Positions 19,506 through 31,999 of a stretch of DNA of 64,000 nucleotides are shown here, in pieces. Origin of the DNA: Pseudomonadota bacterium (lineage in GTDB: Bacteria > Pseudomonadota > Alphaproteobacteria > Sphingomonadales > Sphingomonadaceae); contig JAEZHP010000111.1 of the NCBI GenBank assembly GCA_023416515.1, positions 1-64,000 of the forward strand, written 5' to 3'. Position 1 is the stretch's first letter, and every line of letters begins with the position of its first letter. Below the pieces are notes generated by a model. The model saw only the letters and a list, made by a program, of their open reading frames with translations. It was not told the origin of the DNA and did not search any database. The translations under genes and the position numbers were made by a program.

Positions 19506-20875
19506 ATGAAGCCCGTCTGGACGCTCGATCAGGTCGTCGCGCAGCTGACCAACTGGCAGGCGCGGTGGAACAACAGCATCCCGATCCCCTACCTGTTCTA
19601 CGCCCAGTCGCTTCCGCATCACGATTACAAGCTCGGCTTCAGCCCGTTCAGCCAGGACGAGATCGAGTCGCTGCAGCGCACGATGCAACTCATCTCCGAC
19701 GTCGCCAACGTGTCGTTCGTCAATGTCGCGAACAGCGTGCAGCCACCGAGCTTCTCGAACCAGTTCATCGGATTCTACACCGTGAACACGTCGGCAGCCG
19801 CTTTCTGGGGCGCGGCCACCGACTTCGCCACGCAGAGCGAGACGGTGCCCTATGGCGCCATCTACGGCGCGGACATCATCGTGAACCATAATCGATCGGA
19901 CGTGCAGGGCGGCTGGGGACTGGGCGATTCCAACTCGAGGAAGCTGATGCACGAGCTTCTTCACGCGCTCGGCCTCGATCACCCTGGGCCCTACAATGGC
20001 GACAGCGCCAATTACGAAAGTCAGGCGCTCTTTTTCCAGGACAGCCACCAGTACACGGTGATGTCCTACTGGAACGCTTCCAACTCCGGCGCCGATCATG
20101 TTGCCGGGTCCGCCCTGCAATGGACCTCGACTCCGCTCCTCTACGATGTGGCGGCCCTCCAGGCGCTCTACGGAGCGAACATGACGACCCGCACCGGCAA
20201 CACGGTGTACGGCTTCAACAACAGTTCGGGGCGTGCCGCCTACGATCTGGCGCGCGATCCGGCCTCGATCTTCACCATCTGGGATGCGGGCGGCACGGAC
20301 ACCTTGGACCTGTCGGGCTACCTGTCGCCTTCGCGGATCGACCTCGGCCAGGGTGCCTTCAGCGATTGCGCCGACATGACGTCGAACATCTCGATCGCCT
20401 TCGGAACCATCATCGAAAATGCGATCGGCGGCGCCGGAAACGACAGCCTGACGGGGAACGAGGCGCGGAACAGGCTCGAAGGCAATGGCGGTGCCGACAT
20501 CATCAAGGGCGGCGCCAACGCCGACTGGCTCGTTGGCGGCGCCGGCGGCGACACGTTCGTATATTCGTCCTACTCGGACAGCGACCTTTCCCTTCTTCGC
20601 TCGGACGGCAAGAAGGGCGCCTCGGACTATCTCGCCGACTTCACTTCGGGCGTCGACATCATCGACCTGTCGGCCCTCGACGCAATCCCCTCGACGCCGG
20701 CGAACGATGGGTTCAGCTTCATCGGGCTCGCGGCTTTCTCTGGCGTAGCAGGAGAGCTGCGCTGGGAAGTCAGGCACGAGCAGCTGTGGTTCGAAGCGGA
20801 CACAAACGGCGATGGCGTCTGCGACTTCGCCATCGCGATGAAGGCTGACGCGATCGCCGTCTCCGACCTGATCCT

Positions 20876-20879
<4 letters not shown>
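19506..20879 (+). CDS. Serralysin-type (M10) metalloprotease with RTX-like repeats
   Basis: The 457-residue product lacks an N-terminal signal peptide, as expected for type I secretion substrates. It has the metzincin zinc motif HELLHALGLDH (His149, Glu150, His153, His159) and the Met-turn YTVMSYW. The C-terminal third has glycine/aspartate-rich nonapeptide-like repeats (GGAGNDSLTG, EGNGGADIIKGG, GGAGGDTFVYS) that should bind calcium, and a hydrophobic tail ending DLIL. No ABC exporter, membrane fusion protein or inhibitor gene is adjacent. It is convergent with mfd and shares a CTAG stop overlap. Confidence 0.9.
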
Positions 20880-24330
<3,451 letters not shown>

Positions 24331-24334
<4 letters not shown>

Positions 24335-24606
24335 ACGCCCGGTCCCGTCGTGTCGATATAGTCGGTCCGCTGCAGGCGCTTCATCATGGGCCCGGCAAAC
24401 CGCTCGGGCGGCTCGGCGGTTCCGATCGCCCAGGCCATGATGTCGACATCCTGCTCCTCGAGGAGGGCCTCGAACAACGCCAAATCCTCCTCGCTCCACT
24501 CGGCGTGGCAGCGATCGAAGAAGCCGCCGATCATGAAATCGGCCTCGCGCGTGCCGCGATGCCAGGCGCGGTAGCGGATGCGTCGAAGGCGGGCGTCGCG
24601 GTCCAT
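24331..24606 (-). CDS. sdhE: FAD assembly factor SdhE (succinate dehydrogenase assembly factor 2)
   Basis: SdhE promotes covalent attachment of FAD to the succinate dehydrogenase flavoprotein. The 91-residue length and the motifs RLRRIRYRAWHRGTREAD, MIGGFFDRCHAEWSEED and DIMAWAIG match the family; the RG of HRGTRE is the hallmark. TTGGAG lies 4 nt before the ATG at 24606. It overlaps mfd by 4 nt, so the two are translationally coupled, which is the normal order in sphingomonads. Confidence 0.93.
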
Positions 24607-24716
24607 GAGACTCCAAGCGCGAAAGGCCGGCGGACCAGGAAGCGGCCTGCAAGCTGAAGCGGGTGAGGGGGCCATGTAGGGACGAACGGGCCCGGCGCGA
24701 AGACCCTTTGGGCCAC

Positions 24717-25937
24717 TTATCGGCGCGGAGGACGCGGTGGCGGAGGCGGCGGGTTGATCGGTCCAGGAACGTCGCAATCGCGATAGGGCGCGGCGTCGGG
24801 CTGGCCTCGGCGGGAGTCCTGATCGGACCAGCACGCCTTGATCGCGTCCCAGGCCTCCTGGAGCGGTATCCTGGCATGGCGGGCGTAGGAGGCGATGGCG
24901 TATGGGCGGACTCGGAACCAAGCGCTGCTTTGGGGCTCGCCGACGCTTTCGATCGGACCGGCACCGCAATGCTCGCGGATCGCTCGGACTCCGGGCTCGT
25001 CCTCGAAGCCGCCCGGATAACCGCCCCAGGTCATGTCTTCGCCGATTCGGCCGCGCGCCTGCCGGTTGCCGATGCCCTCCACCACCAGATAGCCGGCTTC
25101 GTCCCGAACCAGCCGCGTGTTGCGGCCGAACAGGACGAGCGGCCCGTCAGCGCTGTTCATTCGGAAACAGCCGTCGACGAGGATGATCCGCCCGCGTTTG
25201 GCGATCGACAGGATCAGGGACGGCGCGCGGTCGGCGCGCGGAAACGTCCGCACGAACGGCGCCACTTCGGGCGCGATGGCACGGGCCGCATCGACCTCCG
25301 GCTGGAAACTCAAGCGAACATTGTTCGGCACCTGCCATCCCTCGCGGGCGGCAAGGGTCTCAAATTCCGAGCGGCTGACGGTGACGTCGATGCGCACTAT
25401 CCCTTCGAACGGGTCGGCCGCGCCGCCTCCGAACAGCCGGTGCGGCTCCATCCGGCGCAGCCACTCGTTGAGTAGCGGCTGCAGTTCCGCTGGGGGCACG
25501 CCGCCGGTGACCGCGCGAAAGCGGGAGTCCCGGGTGAAGCGCGCGAGCGTCTCCGGGCCATTGCGGCGGAAGTGGAACTGGTAGCGCGGGCGGGGATCGC
25601 GGACGATCTGGACATCGACATAATTGCCGCGGGCTTCCCGCTTGAGGCGGCGGTCGAGCGCGGCCGCCGCGCGCATCGTCGCGGCGTCCGGGTTCATCAT
25701 CCGCTCGGCATGCGAGACCGGGATGCCGCGTTCGCGCGCCATCCGTTCCGTCTCCTGCTCGCCCGGCGGGAGCGGCGGCGCGTCAGGGTAGGGGATATGG
25801 GGCGCTTCGAGGATGGTCGCGTAACCGGACGCCTCTATGCGCGCCCCGGCCGGCGACTGGGCCTGCGCGCCCGTGAAAGCAGCGGCGAGAAAAGCGAGAC
25901 AGACCAACCGCATAAGGTGACACGCTATCATCCTCAT
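24717..25937 (-). CDS. Exported protein of unknown function with proline-rich tail
   Basis: The 406-residue product begins MRMIACHLMRLVCLAFLAAA, a signal peptide ending near GAQAQ; an in-frame ATG at 25913 is an alternative start. The body has no recognised domain. It contains four cysteines spread over the last half (VDGCFRMN, REHCGAGP, IKACWSDQ, YRDCDVPG) and ends in a run of prolines and arginines (PPPPPPRPPRR). The gene lies between sdhE and the divergent recG and is probably periplasmic. Weak ribosome-binding signal. Confidence 0.6.
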   Translation of the reverse strand: MRMIACHLMRLVCLAFLAAAFTGAQAQSPAGARIEASGYATILEAPHIPYPDAPPLPPGEQETERMARERGIPVSHAERMMNPDAATMRAAAALDRRLKREARGNYVDVQIVRDPRPRYQFHFRRNGPETLARFTRDSRFRAVTGGVPPAELQPLLNEWLRRMEPHRLFGGGAADPFEGIVRIDVTVSRSEFETLAAREGWQVPNNVRLSFQPEVDAARAIAPEVAPFVRTFPRADRAPSLILSIAKRGRIILVDGCFRMNSADGPLVLFGRNTRLVRDEAGYLVVEGIGNRQARGRIGEDMTWGGYPGGFEDEPGVRAIREHCGAGPIESVGEPQSSAWFRVRPYAIASYARHARIPLQEAWDAIKACWSDQDSRRGQPDAAPYRDCDVPGPINPPPPPPRPPRR

Positions 25938-25994
25938 CGCATTTCGCGCGGGTGAACGGTTGTCCGCCACCGTGCGGCGTGGCAGCAGGCGGCG

Positions 25995-28055
25995 ATGCGC
26001 CCCGACCTCCTCAACCCGCTGTTCGCCGAAGTGGAGGTCCTCAAAGGCGTCGGGCCGCAGCTGATGAAGCCGCTCACCAAGCTCGGCCTCACCCGGATCG
26101 TCGATCTCGCCTTCCACCTCCCGACCGGCTGGATCGACCGCAAGCGCGTCGAGCGGCTCGACGATGAGGATGTCGGCCGGGTGATCACAATCACGCTCAC
26201 CGCGCGCGACTACCGCCAGTCGGGCGGCCACAAGAGCCCGCTTCGAATCCACGCGACTGACGCCGGCGGCGACTATGTGACTCTGACCTATTTCCGCAAT
26301 CCGGGCTGGGCCAAGCAGCAGCTTCCGATCGGAGAGCCGCGCCTCGTCTCGGGAAAGCTCGACCGCTATGGGCAGGAGCTCCAGATGGTCCACCCGGACC
26401 ATGTGCTCGATCCCGCGCAGGGGGAGCAATTGCCGGCGCGCGAGCCGATTTACGCGCTGTCGGAAGGGCTCACCAACAAACGTATGGGCGACCTTGCCGC
26501 GCAGGCGCTTGCGCGGCTGCCCGAGCTCGCCGAGTGGGTCGAACCGAGTCTCAAGCGCGCGCGCGGCTGGCCTGGCTGGCAGGAGGCGTTGACCGGAATC
26601 CATGCGGATCCCGCGCAGCCGAAGGCCCGCGAGCGGCTCGCTTATGACGAGATCTTCGCCAACCAGTTGGCGCTGAGCCTCGTCCGGGCGTCGTCACGGC
26701 GGCGAAAGGGCGTTCCGCTCGTGGGCGATGGGCGGCTTCGAGCGATGCTCAGCCTGCCTTACGCGCCGACGGGTGCCCAGCAGCGCGCGATCGGCGAGAT
26801 CGAGGGTGATCTCGCCCAGGACATTCCGATGCTTCGCCTGCTCCAGGGCGATGTCGGTTCGGGCAAGACCCTGGTGGCTCTGAAGGCAATGTTGATCGCT
26901 GCGGAAGCCGGTGCTCAGGCCGCCTTGCTCGCGCCGACCGAGATCCTCGCCAGGCAGCATTACGAGACGATCAGCCGGCAGCTCGCGGGCCTGCCGATCA
27001 ACGTCGCCATCCTCACCGGCCGCGACAAGGGACGGGCGCGCGAGGCGACGCTGATGGGGCTCGCCGACGGCTCGATTCACATCCTCATCGGAACTCACGC
27101 GATCTTCCAGGAGGCGGTCAGCTATCGCCGTCTCGGCCTCGCAGTGATCGACGAGCAGCACCGCTTCGGAGTCGCCCAGCGCATGATGCTGACCGCGAAG
27201 GCCGAGCGGCCGCCGCACCTTCTCGTGATGACCGCGACCCCGATCCCTCGGACGCTGGAGCTCACCAATTTCGGCGAGATGGACGTCAGCCGTCTCGACG
27301 AGATGCCGCCCGGCCGTCAGCCCATCGAGACCCGGGTGCTCAGCGTCGAGCGCGTCTACGAGGTGATGGCGGCGCTCGGCCGCCATATCGAGCAGGACAA
27401 GCAGGCCTATTGGGTGTGCCCGCTGGTCGAGGAGAGCGAGGTGAGCGACCTCGCCGCGGCCGAGGAGCGTGCGCATGTGCTTCGGCTTCGCTTCGGCGAC
27501 ACGATCGGCCTCGTCCATGGACGAATGAAGGGGCCGGAGAAGGACGCGGTCATGGCCGCGTTCCAGCGCGGTGAGCTGAAGGTTCTCGTCGCGACGGTGG
27601 TGATCGAGGTCGGAGTCGATGTGCCCAATGCGACCCTGATGATCATCGAGGGCGCCGACCGGTTCGGCCTCGCCCAGCTTCACCAGTTGCGCGGCAGGGT
27701 CGGGCGCGGCGACCAGCACAGCGTCTGCCTCCTCCTGCGCGGCAACGCGCTCAATGAGACGACTCGCGCGCGCCTCGCCTTGATGCGCGAGACCAATGAC
27801 GGATTCCGGATCGCCGAGGAGGACCTGCGCCTGCGCGGCGGCGGCGAGATTCTGGGCACGCGCCAATCCGGCGACGCCCAGTTCCGACTGGCCACGCCCG
27901 AGTTGGTGCAGGAGCTGGTTCCCGCGGCCACGGATGACGCCCGATTGCTCGTCGATCGAGACGGCGGCCTCGACGGCGAGCGGGGCAAGGCGGCGCGCCT
28001 TCTCCTCTATCTGATGGAACGGGACGCCGCCGTCGCGACTTTGCGCTCCGGCTGA
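25995..28055 (+). CDS. recG: ATP-dependent DNA helicase RecG
   Basis: RecG remodels stalled replication forks and Holliday junctions. The 686-residue product has the wedge/OB-fold N-domain (FHLPTGWIDRKRVERL, TYFRNPGWAKQQL), Walker A QGDVGSGKTLVA (about residue 287), the DEAD-box-equivalent VIDEQHRFGV, motif VMTATPIPRTLE and C-terminal helicase motifs including RLRGRVGRGD-like QLRGRVGRG and the TRG element LRGGGEILGTRQSG. All motifs are intact. It is divergent from the preceding exported protein and followed at 11 nt by a small transporter gene. Confidence 0.97.
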   Translation: MRPDLLNPLFAEVEVLKGVGPQLMKPLTKLGLTRIVDLAFHLPTGWIDRKRVERLDDEDVGRVITITLTARDYRQSGGHKSPLRIHATDAGGDYVTLTYFRNPGWAKQQLPIGEPRLVSGKLDRYGQELQMVHPDHVLDPAQGEQLPAREPIYALSEGLTNKRMGDLAAQALARLPELAEWVEPSLKRARGWPGWQEALTGIHADPAQPKARERLAYDEIFANQLALSLVRASSRRRKGVPLVGDGRLRAMLSLPYAPTGAQQRAIGEIEGDLAQDIPMLRLLQGDVGSGKTLVALKAMLIAAEAGAQAALLAPTEILARQHYETISRQLAGLPINVAILTGRDKGRAREATLMGLADGSIHILIGTHAIFQEAVSYRRLGLAVIDEQHRFGVAQRMMLTAKAERPPHLLVMTATPIPRTLELTNFGEMDVSRLDEMPPGRQPIETRVLSVERVYEVMAALGRHIEQDKQAYWVCPLVEESEVSDLAAAEERAHVLRLRFGDTIGLVHGRMKGPEKDAVMAAFQRGELKVLVATVVIEVGVDVPNATLMIIEGADRFGLAQLHQLRGRVGRGDQHSVCLLLRGNALNETTRARLALMRETNDGFRIAEEDLRLRGGGEILGTRQSGDAQFRLATPELVQELVPAATDDARLLVDRDGGLDGERGKAARLLLYLMERDAAVATLRSG

Positions 28056-28066
28056 GGAGACGAGAC

Positions 28067-28516
28067 ATGCCGACGAGCCTGGTCCTGCCCGCTTTGCTGA
28101 TCTTCATCGCGGGCGCGATGACCGCAGCCCAGCCGCCGACCAACGCCGTGCTCGCCCGGGAGAGCGGCTCGGTGATCCTGGCGGCCGTCATCTCCTTCGC
28201 CGTCGGAACAGCGGCGCTTCTCGTGGTGCTCGCACTCACTCAGCCGCGAATGGCGCTCGCGCCGCTTCGCGACGTGCCGTGGTGGGCGTGGGCCGGCGGC
28301 TTCTACGGCGCGGTCTTCGTCGCCGCCGGCGCCTATGCCGCGCCAAAGCTGGGGATCGCCTCGCTGATCACCATCGCCGTCGCGGGGCAGATGATCGCGG
28401 CGGTGGCGATCGACCATTACGGCGCCCTCGGCCTCGACCGCACGCCGATTTCGCCGGGACGCCTGGTCGGGGTTCTTTTGATCGTCGCCGGAGTGGTGCT
28501 GGTGCGCCGCTTCTAG
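28067..28516 (+). CDS. DMT-superfamily small transporter (YdcZ/DUF606 type)
   Basis: The 149-residue product has five hydrophobic helices and the family pattern [19 protein letters not shown] near the start, with [21 protein letters not shown] in the middle. The YdcZ/DUF606 group belongs to the drug/metabolite transporter superfamily, and members of this length act as half-transporters. Substrate is unknown. It follows recG by 11 nt with GAGGAGACG before the ATG, so it is likely in the recG operon. Its TAG stop overlaps the stop of convergent tyrS (CTAG). Confidence 0.85.
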   Translation: MPTSLVLPALLIFIAGAMTAAQPPTNAVLARESGSVILAAVISFAVGTAALLVVLALTQPRMALAPLRDVPWWAWAGGFYGAVFVAAGAYAAPKLGIASLITIAVAGQMIAAVAIDHYGALGLDRTPISPGRLVGVLLIVAGVVLVRRF

Positions 28517-29736
28517 GCGGTCAGCAACCCGTGCTTCTTCTTGCCCGCCGAGACGCGCACCTGGCCGGAGACGCTGATGACGACCTGCTCGTCCGTGATC
28601 GTCTCGCCGTCGACGCGAGCGCCGCCTTGCGCGATCAGGCGGCGCGCTTCCTTCTTAGACGCGGTGAGGCCGAGTCCGACCAGCGCGTCGGTGAGCGCGA
28701 TCGAGCCCTCCGGAACGGCGAGCGTCGGCAGCGCCTCGCCGGCAGCGCCTTCCTCGAAGGTTCGCCGCGCCGTCTCGGCCGCCTCGCCCGCGGCGTCGGG
28801 GCCGTGGAGCATGGCGGTGGTGGCGTCCGCCAGAACCTTCTTGGCCTCGTTGATGTCCTGGCCTTCGAGCCGCTCAAGCCGCTCGATCTCGTCCACCGGA
28901 AGGTCGGTGAAGCGGCGCAGGAACTTGCCGACGTCGGCATCCGCGACGTTCCGCCAGAACTGCCAGTAATCATAGGCGCCGAGCATGTCGGCGTTGAGCC
29001 ACACCGCGCCCTTCTCGGTCTTGCCCATCTTTGCGCCGTCGGCGGTGGTGAGCAGGGGGGTGGTGAAGCCGAACACCTCGCGGCTGTCGGCCCGGCGGTT
29101 CAATTCGACGCCGTTGACGATGTTGCCCCACTGGTCCGAGCCGCCGAGCTGGAGCCGGACGCCGTGCTGCCGCGCCAGCTCGAGGAAGTCGTAGGCCTGG
29201 GTGATCATGTAGTTGAATTCGAGGAACGAGAGCGACTGCTCGCGGTCGAGCCGAAGCTTCACGCTGTCGAAGCTCAGCATCCGGTTGACCGAGAAATGCT
29301 GGCCAACCTCGCGCAGGAACTGGAGGTAGTTGAGCTTGTCGAGCCACTCGGCATTGTCGAGCATGATCGCGTCGGTCGGGCCGTCGCCGAAGGTCAGGAA
29401 GCGCTCGAATACCTTTTTGATCGACGCGACGTTGGCGGCGATCACCTCCTCGGTCATCAGCTTGCGCGCCTCGTCCTTGAAGCTCGGATCGCCGATCTTG
29501 CCGGTGCCGCCGCCCATCAGCACGACCGGCTTGTGGCCCGCCTGCTGGAGCCGGCGGAGCATCATGATCTGGGTTAGGCTTCCGACATGAAGTGACGGCG
29601 CGGTCGGATCGAACCCGATATAGCCGGCCACGATCTCCTTCGACGCGAGGCTGTCGAGCGCCTCGGCGTCGGTGACCTGGTGGACAAAGCCGCGCTCGTC
29701 GAGCACGCGGAGGAGTTCGGACTTGTACTGGCTCAT
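28513..29736 (-). CDS. tyrS: Tyrosyl-tRNA synthetase
   Basis: TyrRS charges tRNA-Tyr. The 407-residue product has the class I signature as [10 protein letters not shown] (HVGS for HIGH), the tyrosine-binding region [14 protein letters not shown] and GGSDQWGNI, the KMSKS equivalent KMGKTEKG, and a C-terminal S4 RNA-binding domain ([20 protein letters not shown]). It is complete and of normal length. The start is bounded by the repeat-flanked GIY-YIG cassette located 79 nt upstream. Confidence 0.97.
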   Translation of the reverse strand: MSQYKSELLRVLDERGFVHQVTDAEALDSLASKEIVAGYIGFDPTAPSLHVGSLTQIMMLRRLQQAGHKPVVLMGGGTGKIGDPSFKDEARKLMTEEVIAANVASIKKVFERFLTFGDGPTDAIMLDNAEWLDKLNYLQFLREVGQHFSVNRMLSFDSVKLRLDREQSLSFLEFNYMITQAYDFLELARQHGVRLQLGGSDQWGNIVNGVELNRRADSREVFGFTTPLLTTADGAKMGKTEKGAVWLNADMLGAYDYWQFWRNVADADVGKFLRRFTDLPVDEIERLERLEGQDINEAKKVLADATTAMLHGPDAAGEAAETARRTFEEGAAGEALPTLAVPEGSIALTDALVGLGLTASKKEARRLIAQGGARVDGETITDEQVVISVSGQVRVSAGKKKHGLLTA

Positions 29737-29779
29737 GGTGCGGATCGCCTAATCAGGTGAGGCACTTCCATGCAACCGG

Positions 29780-29793
29780 CTTGGCTGAGCTTG
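29780..29793. repeat. Partial extra copy of the GIY-YIG cassette end repeat
   Basis: CTTGGCTGAGCTTG repeats the first 14 bases of the left inverted repeat at 29815 in direct orientation, 35 nt away. It may be a scar of an earlier insertion. Confidence 0.6.
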
Positions 29794-29814
29794 GGTGGGT
29801 GCCGCCACATCCGA

Positions 29815-29837
29815 CTTGGCTGAGCTTGTCGAAGCCC
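29815..29837 (+). repeat. Left 23-nt inverted repeat of GIY-YIG cassette 1
   Basis: The 23 bases begin CTTGGCTGAGCTTGTCGAAG and end CCC. Their exact reverse complement lies at 30144-30166. The repeat pair brackets the GIY-YIG coding region at 29861. The core CTGAGCTTGTCGAAG is also found in the repeats at 42975-43070 and, in variant form, at 47538-47960. Confidence 0.92.
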
Positions 29838-29860
29838 TCTCTTTCCTTTCTAACCGCCCA

Positions 29861-30700
29861 ATGCCCTTCTGGACATATATGCTCCACTGCGCCGACAGCA
29901 CCTTCTATGTCGGGCACACGGACGAGCTGGAGAAACGGATCGGCCAGCACGAGCTTGGCCTGATCCCCGGCTACACGAGCACGCGCCGACCCGTGAAACT
30001 CGTCTGGTCGCAGGAGTTCGGTACGCGCGAGGAAGCGCGAGAAGCAGAGAAGCAGCTGAAAGGCTGGGGTCGAGCGAAGAAGCTCGCACTGATCCGCGAT
30101 GACTGGGGGCTCATTTCGACGTTGGCTCAGGGAAAGAAGGAGGGGGCTTCGACAAGCTCAGCCAAGCCGCTTTCGATGTTCCTGCACCCACATCTCGATC
30201 ACCTGCCGTCGCAGCCGTTCTCCTTGGAAGCGAAGGTCAGACGCGGTGATGACCGAATCCATTTGAGATACCGGCTGACCGGTCCGGTTGACGGAGTTGC
30301 TATCCCGCCACGCAGACCACCTGATCGACGGGACGGTCTGTGGCAGCACACCTGCTTTGAAGCGTTCGTGCGGTCTGGTCTCGGGGACGGCTATGTCGAG
30401 CTCAACCTGGCACCATCCACGGAATGGGCGGCCTACAGGTTCGATTTTCATCGAACGGGAATGAGAGACCTGCCGATGACGCCGCCCGAGATCAAGGCTG
30501 AGAGCGACCGATATTGTCTCGAACTGTCAGCGGTGGCCACGATCCCGCACGTGGTTGGCCCCCTCCGGCTCAACCTCACCGCCGTTATCGAAGAACGTGA
30601 CGGCACCAAATCCTACTGGGCGCTCAGCCATCCACCCGAAGGGCCGCCCGATTTCCATCATCCCGCTTGCTTCACGCTCGAACTGCCGCCGGTAGAGTGA
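29861..30700 (+). CDS. GIY-YIG nuclease domain fused in frame to a DOMON-like protein
   Basis: The 279-residue frame joins two unrelated proteins. Residues 1-94 are a small GIY-YIG (UPF0213-type) nuclease domain: MPFWTYMLHCADSTFYVGHT, the Arg of ELEKRIGQH, RRPVKLVW and the Glu of EAEKQLKGW. Residues 95-103 (ASTSSAKP) are encoded by the right inverted repeat of the cassette. From residue 106, whose ATG at 30176 looks like the original start, runs a DOMON-like domain (FLHPHLDHL...LWQHTCFEAFVRSG...WAAYRFDFHRTGMRDLP) normally found alone between tyrS and the NamZ-like gene. No ribosome-binding site precedes 30176, so the DOMON part may now depend on the fusion. Confidence 0.85.
   Translation: MPFWTYMLHCADSTFYVGHTDELEKRIGQHELGLIPGYTSTRRPVKLVWSQEFGTREEAREAEKQLKGWGRAKKLALIRDDWGLISTLAQGKKEGASTSSAKPLSMFLHPHLDHLPSQPFSLEAKVRRGDDRIHLRYRLTGPVDGVAIPPRRPPDRRDGLWQHTCFEAFVRSGLGDGYVELNLAPSTEWAAYRFDFHRTGMRDLPMTPPEIKAESDRYCLELSAVATIPHVVGPLRLNLTAVIEERDGTKSYWALSHPPEGPPDFHHPACFTLELPPVE
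30144..30166 (-). repeat. Right 23-nt inverted repeat of GIY-YIG cassette 1
   Basis: Exact reverse complement of 29815-29837. It lies inside the fusion reading frame and supplies the linker codons between the nuclease and DOMON-like parts. Confidence 0.92.
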
Positions 30701-30703
30701 CTT

Positions 30704-30788
30704 CGTCATTGCGAGGAGCGCAGCGACGCGGCAATCCACACGCGACTTCCACCTCGAGCTGGATTGCTTCGCTCCGCTCGCAATGACG
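30704..30788. repeat. Imperfect palindromic repeat, GTCATTGCGAG type, second copy
   Basis: This roughly 85-nt palindrome opens CGTCATTGCGAGGAGCG and closes CTCGCAATGACGG with inner arms around GCAATCCA and CTGGATTGC. It is the same family as 10985-11061. It fills the whole gap between the DOMON fusion and the NamZ-like gene and ends 8 nt before that gene's ATG. Confidence 0.85.
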
Positions 30789-30796
30789 GTTCACTG

Positions 30797-31999
30797 ATGA
30801 TCAAATTCGGCATCGACCGGCTGCTCGCCGACCCTGAGCTGCGCAAGCCCCTCGAGGGCAAGCGCGTCGCCTTGCTCGCTCATCCCGCTTCGGTGACCGC
30901 GGACCTCACCCACAGCCTCGACGCGCTCGTCGCCGCCGGCGTCAACGTCACCGCGGCGTTCGGCCCGCAGCACGGAATCCGCGGGGAGAAGCAGGACAAT
31001 ATGGTGGAGTCGGGCGACTTCACCGATCCCGAGCTCGGGATCCCGGTGTTCAGCCTTTACGGCGAGGTGCGTCGGCCGACTGGCCAATCGATGGGCACGT
31101 TCGATGTGATCCTCATCGACATGCAGGACCTCGGCTGCCGCATCTACACTTTCATCACGACCTTGCTCTACGTGCTCGAAGCCGCGGCGGAACATGGCAA
31201 GCAGGTGTGGGTGCTCGACCGGCCCAATCCCGCCGGCCGCCCGATCGAGGGGCTGACCCTGCGCGAGGGTTGGGAGAGTTTCGTCGGCGCCGGGCCCATG
31301 CCGATGCGCCACGGCATGACCCTCGGCGAGCTCGGCCTGTGGTTCATCGACAAGTTCAAGCTCGACGTCGACTATCGGGTCATAGACATGGAGGGCTACG
31401 ACCCCGAGGCCGCGCCCGGCTTCGGCTGGCCGCTCGGCGAGCGGATCTGGGTCAATCCCAGCCCCAACGCGCCCAACCTGTGGATGGCCCGAGCCTATGC
31501 CGGCACCGTGATGCTGGAAGGGACGACGCTGAGCGAGGGCAGGGGCACGACGCGCCCGCTCGAGCTGTTCGGAGCGCCCGACATCGACGGCAAGGCGGTC
31601 ATCGCCGAGATGCGCCGGCTCGCGCCGCACTGGCTCGACGGCTGCATCCTTCGCGATTGCTGGTTCGAACCGACCTTCCACAAGCATGTCGGCAAGCTGT
31701 GCGGCGGAGTCCACATCCATGCTGAGGCCCCGGGCTACGACCATCATTCGTTCAAGCCGTGGCGTCTTCAAAGCTTGGCGTTCAAGGCGATCCGCCGCCT
31801 CCAGCCCGACTACGATCTGTGGCGCGACTTCCCCTACGAATATGCGTTCGGCAAGCTGCCGATCGACGTCATCAACGGCGGTCCGCTGCTTCGCGAATGG
31901 GTCGACGACGCGGGCGCCGAACCCGGCGATCTAGACGGGCCGGCGCTCGCCGACGAACGGGCCTGGGAAGACGAGCGACGGCCTTTTCTTCGCTACTGA
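30797..31999 (+). CDS. DUF1343 protein, NamZ-like exo-beta-N-acetylmuramidase family
   Basis: The 400-residue product belongs to the DUF1343 family, whose characterised member NamZ removes MurNAc from the non-reducing end of muropeptides in cell-wall recycling. It shows the conserved N-terminal pattern VALLAHPASVTADLTHSLD, GPQHGIRGEKQDN, MQDLGCRIYTFITTL, VLDRPNPAGR and EGTTLSEGRGTTRPLELFGAP. Unlike exported homologues it has no signal peptide, so a cytoplasmic site or a different start is possible. There is no ribosome-binding site between the palindromic repeat and the ATG at 30797. Confidence 0.88.
   Translation: MIKFGIDRLLADPELRKPLEGKRVALLAHPASVTADLTHSLDALVAAGVNVTAAFGPQHGIRGEKQDNMVESGDFTDPELGIPVFSLYGEVRRPTGQSMGTFDVILIDMQDLGCRIYTFITTLLYVLEAAAEHGKQVWVLDRPNPAGRPIEGLTLREGWESFVGAGPMPMRHGMTLGELGLWFIDKFKLDVDYRVIDMEGYDPEAAPGFGWPLGERIWVNPSPNAPNLWMARAYAGTVMLEGTTLSEGRGTTRPLELFGAPDIDGKAVIAEMRRLAPHWLDGCILRDCWFEPTFHKHVGKLCGGVHIHAEAPGYDHHSFKPWRLQSLAFKAIRRLQPDYDLWRDFPYEYAFGKLPIDVINGGPLLREWVDDAGAEPGDLDGPALADERAWEDERRPFLRY

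Noticed and set aside
24335..24964. Upstream extension of mfd to a 1362-residue protein
   Set aside because: The extra part is sdhE read in another frame; the TTG at 24334 gives the normal Mfd length.
29815..30169. Target-site duplication around GIY-YIG cassette 1
   Set aside because: Only CCG is shared next to the two ends (29811-29813 and 30167-30169), too short to be evidence.
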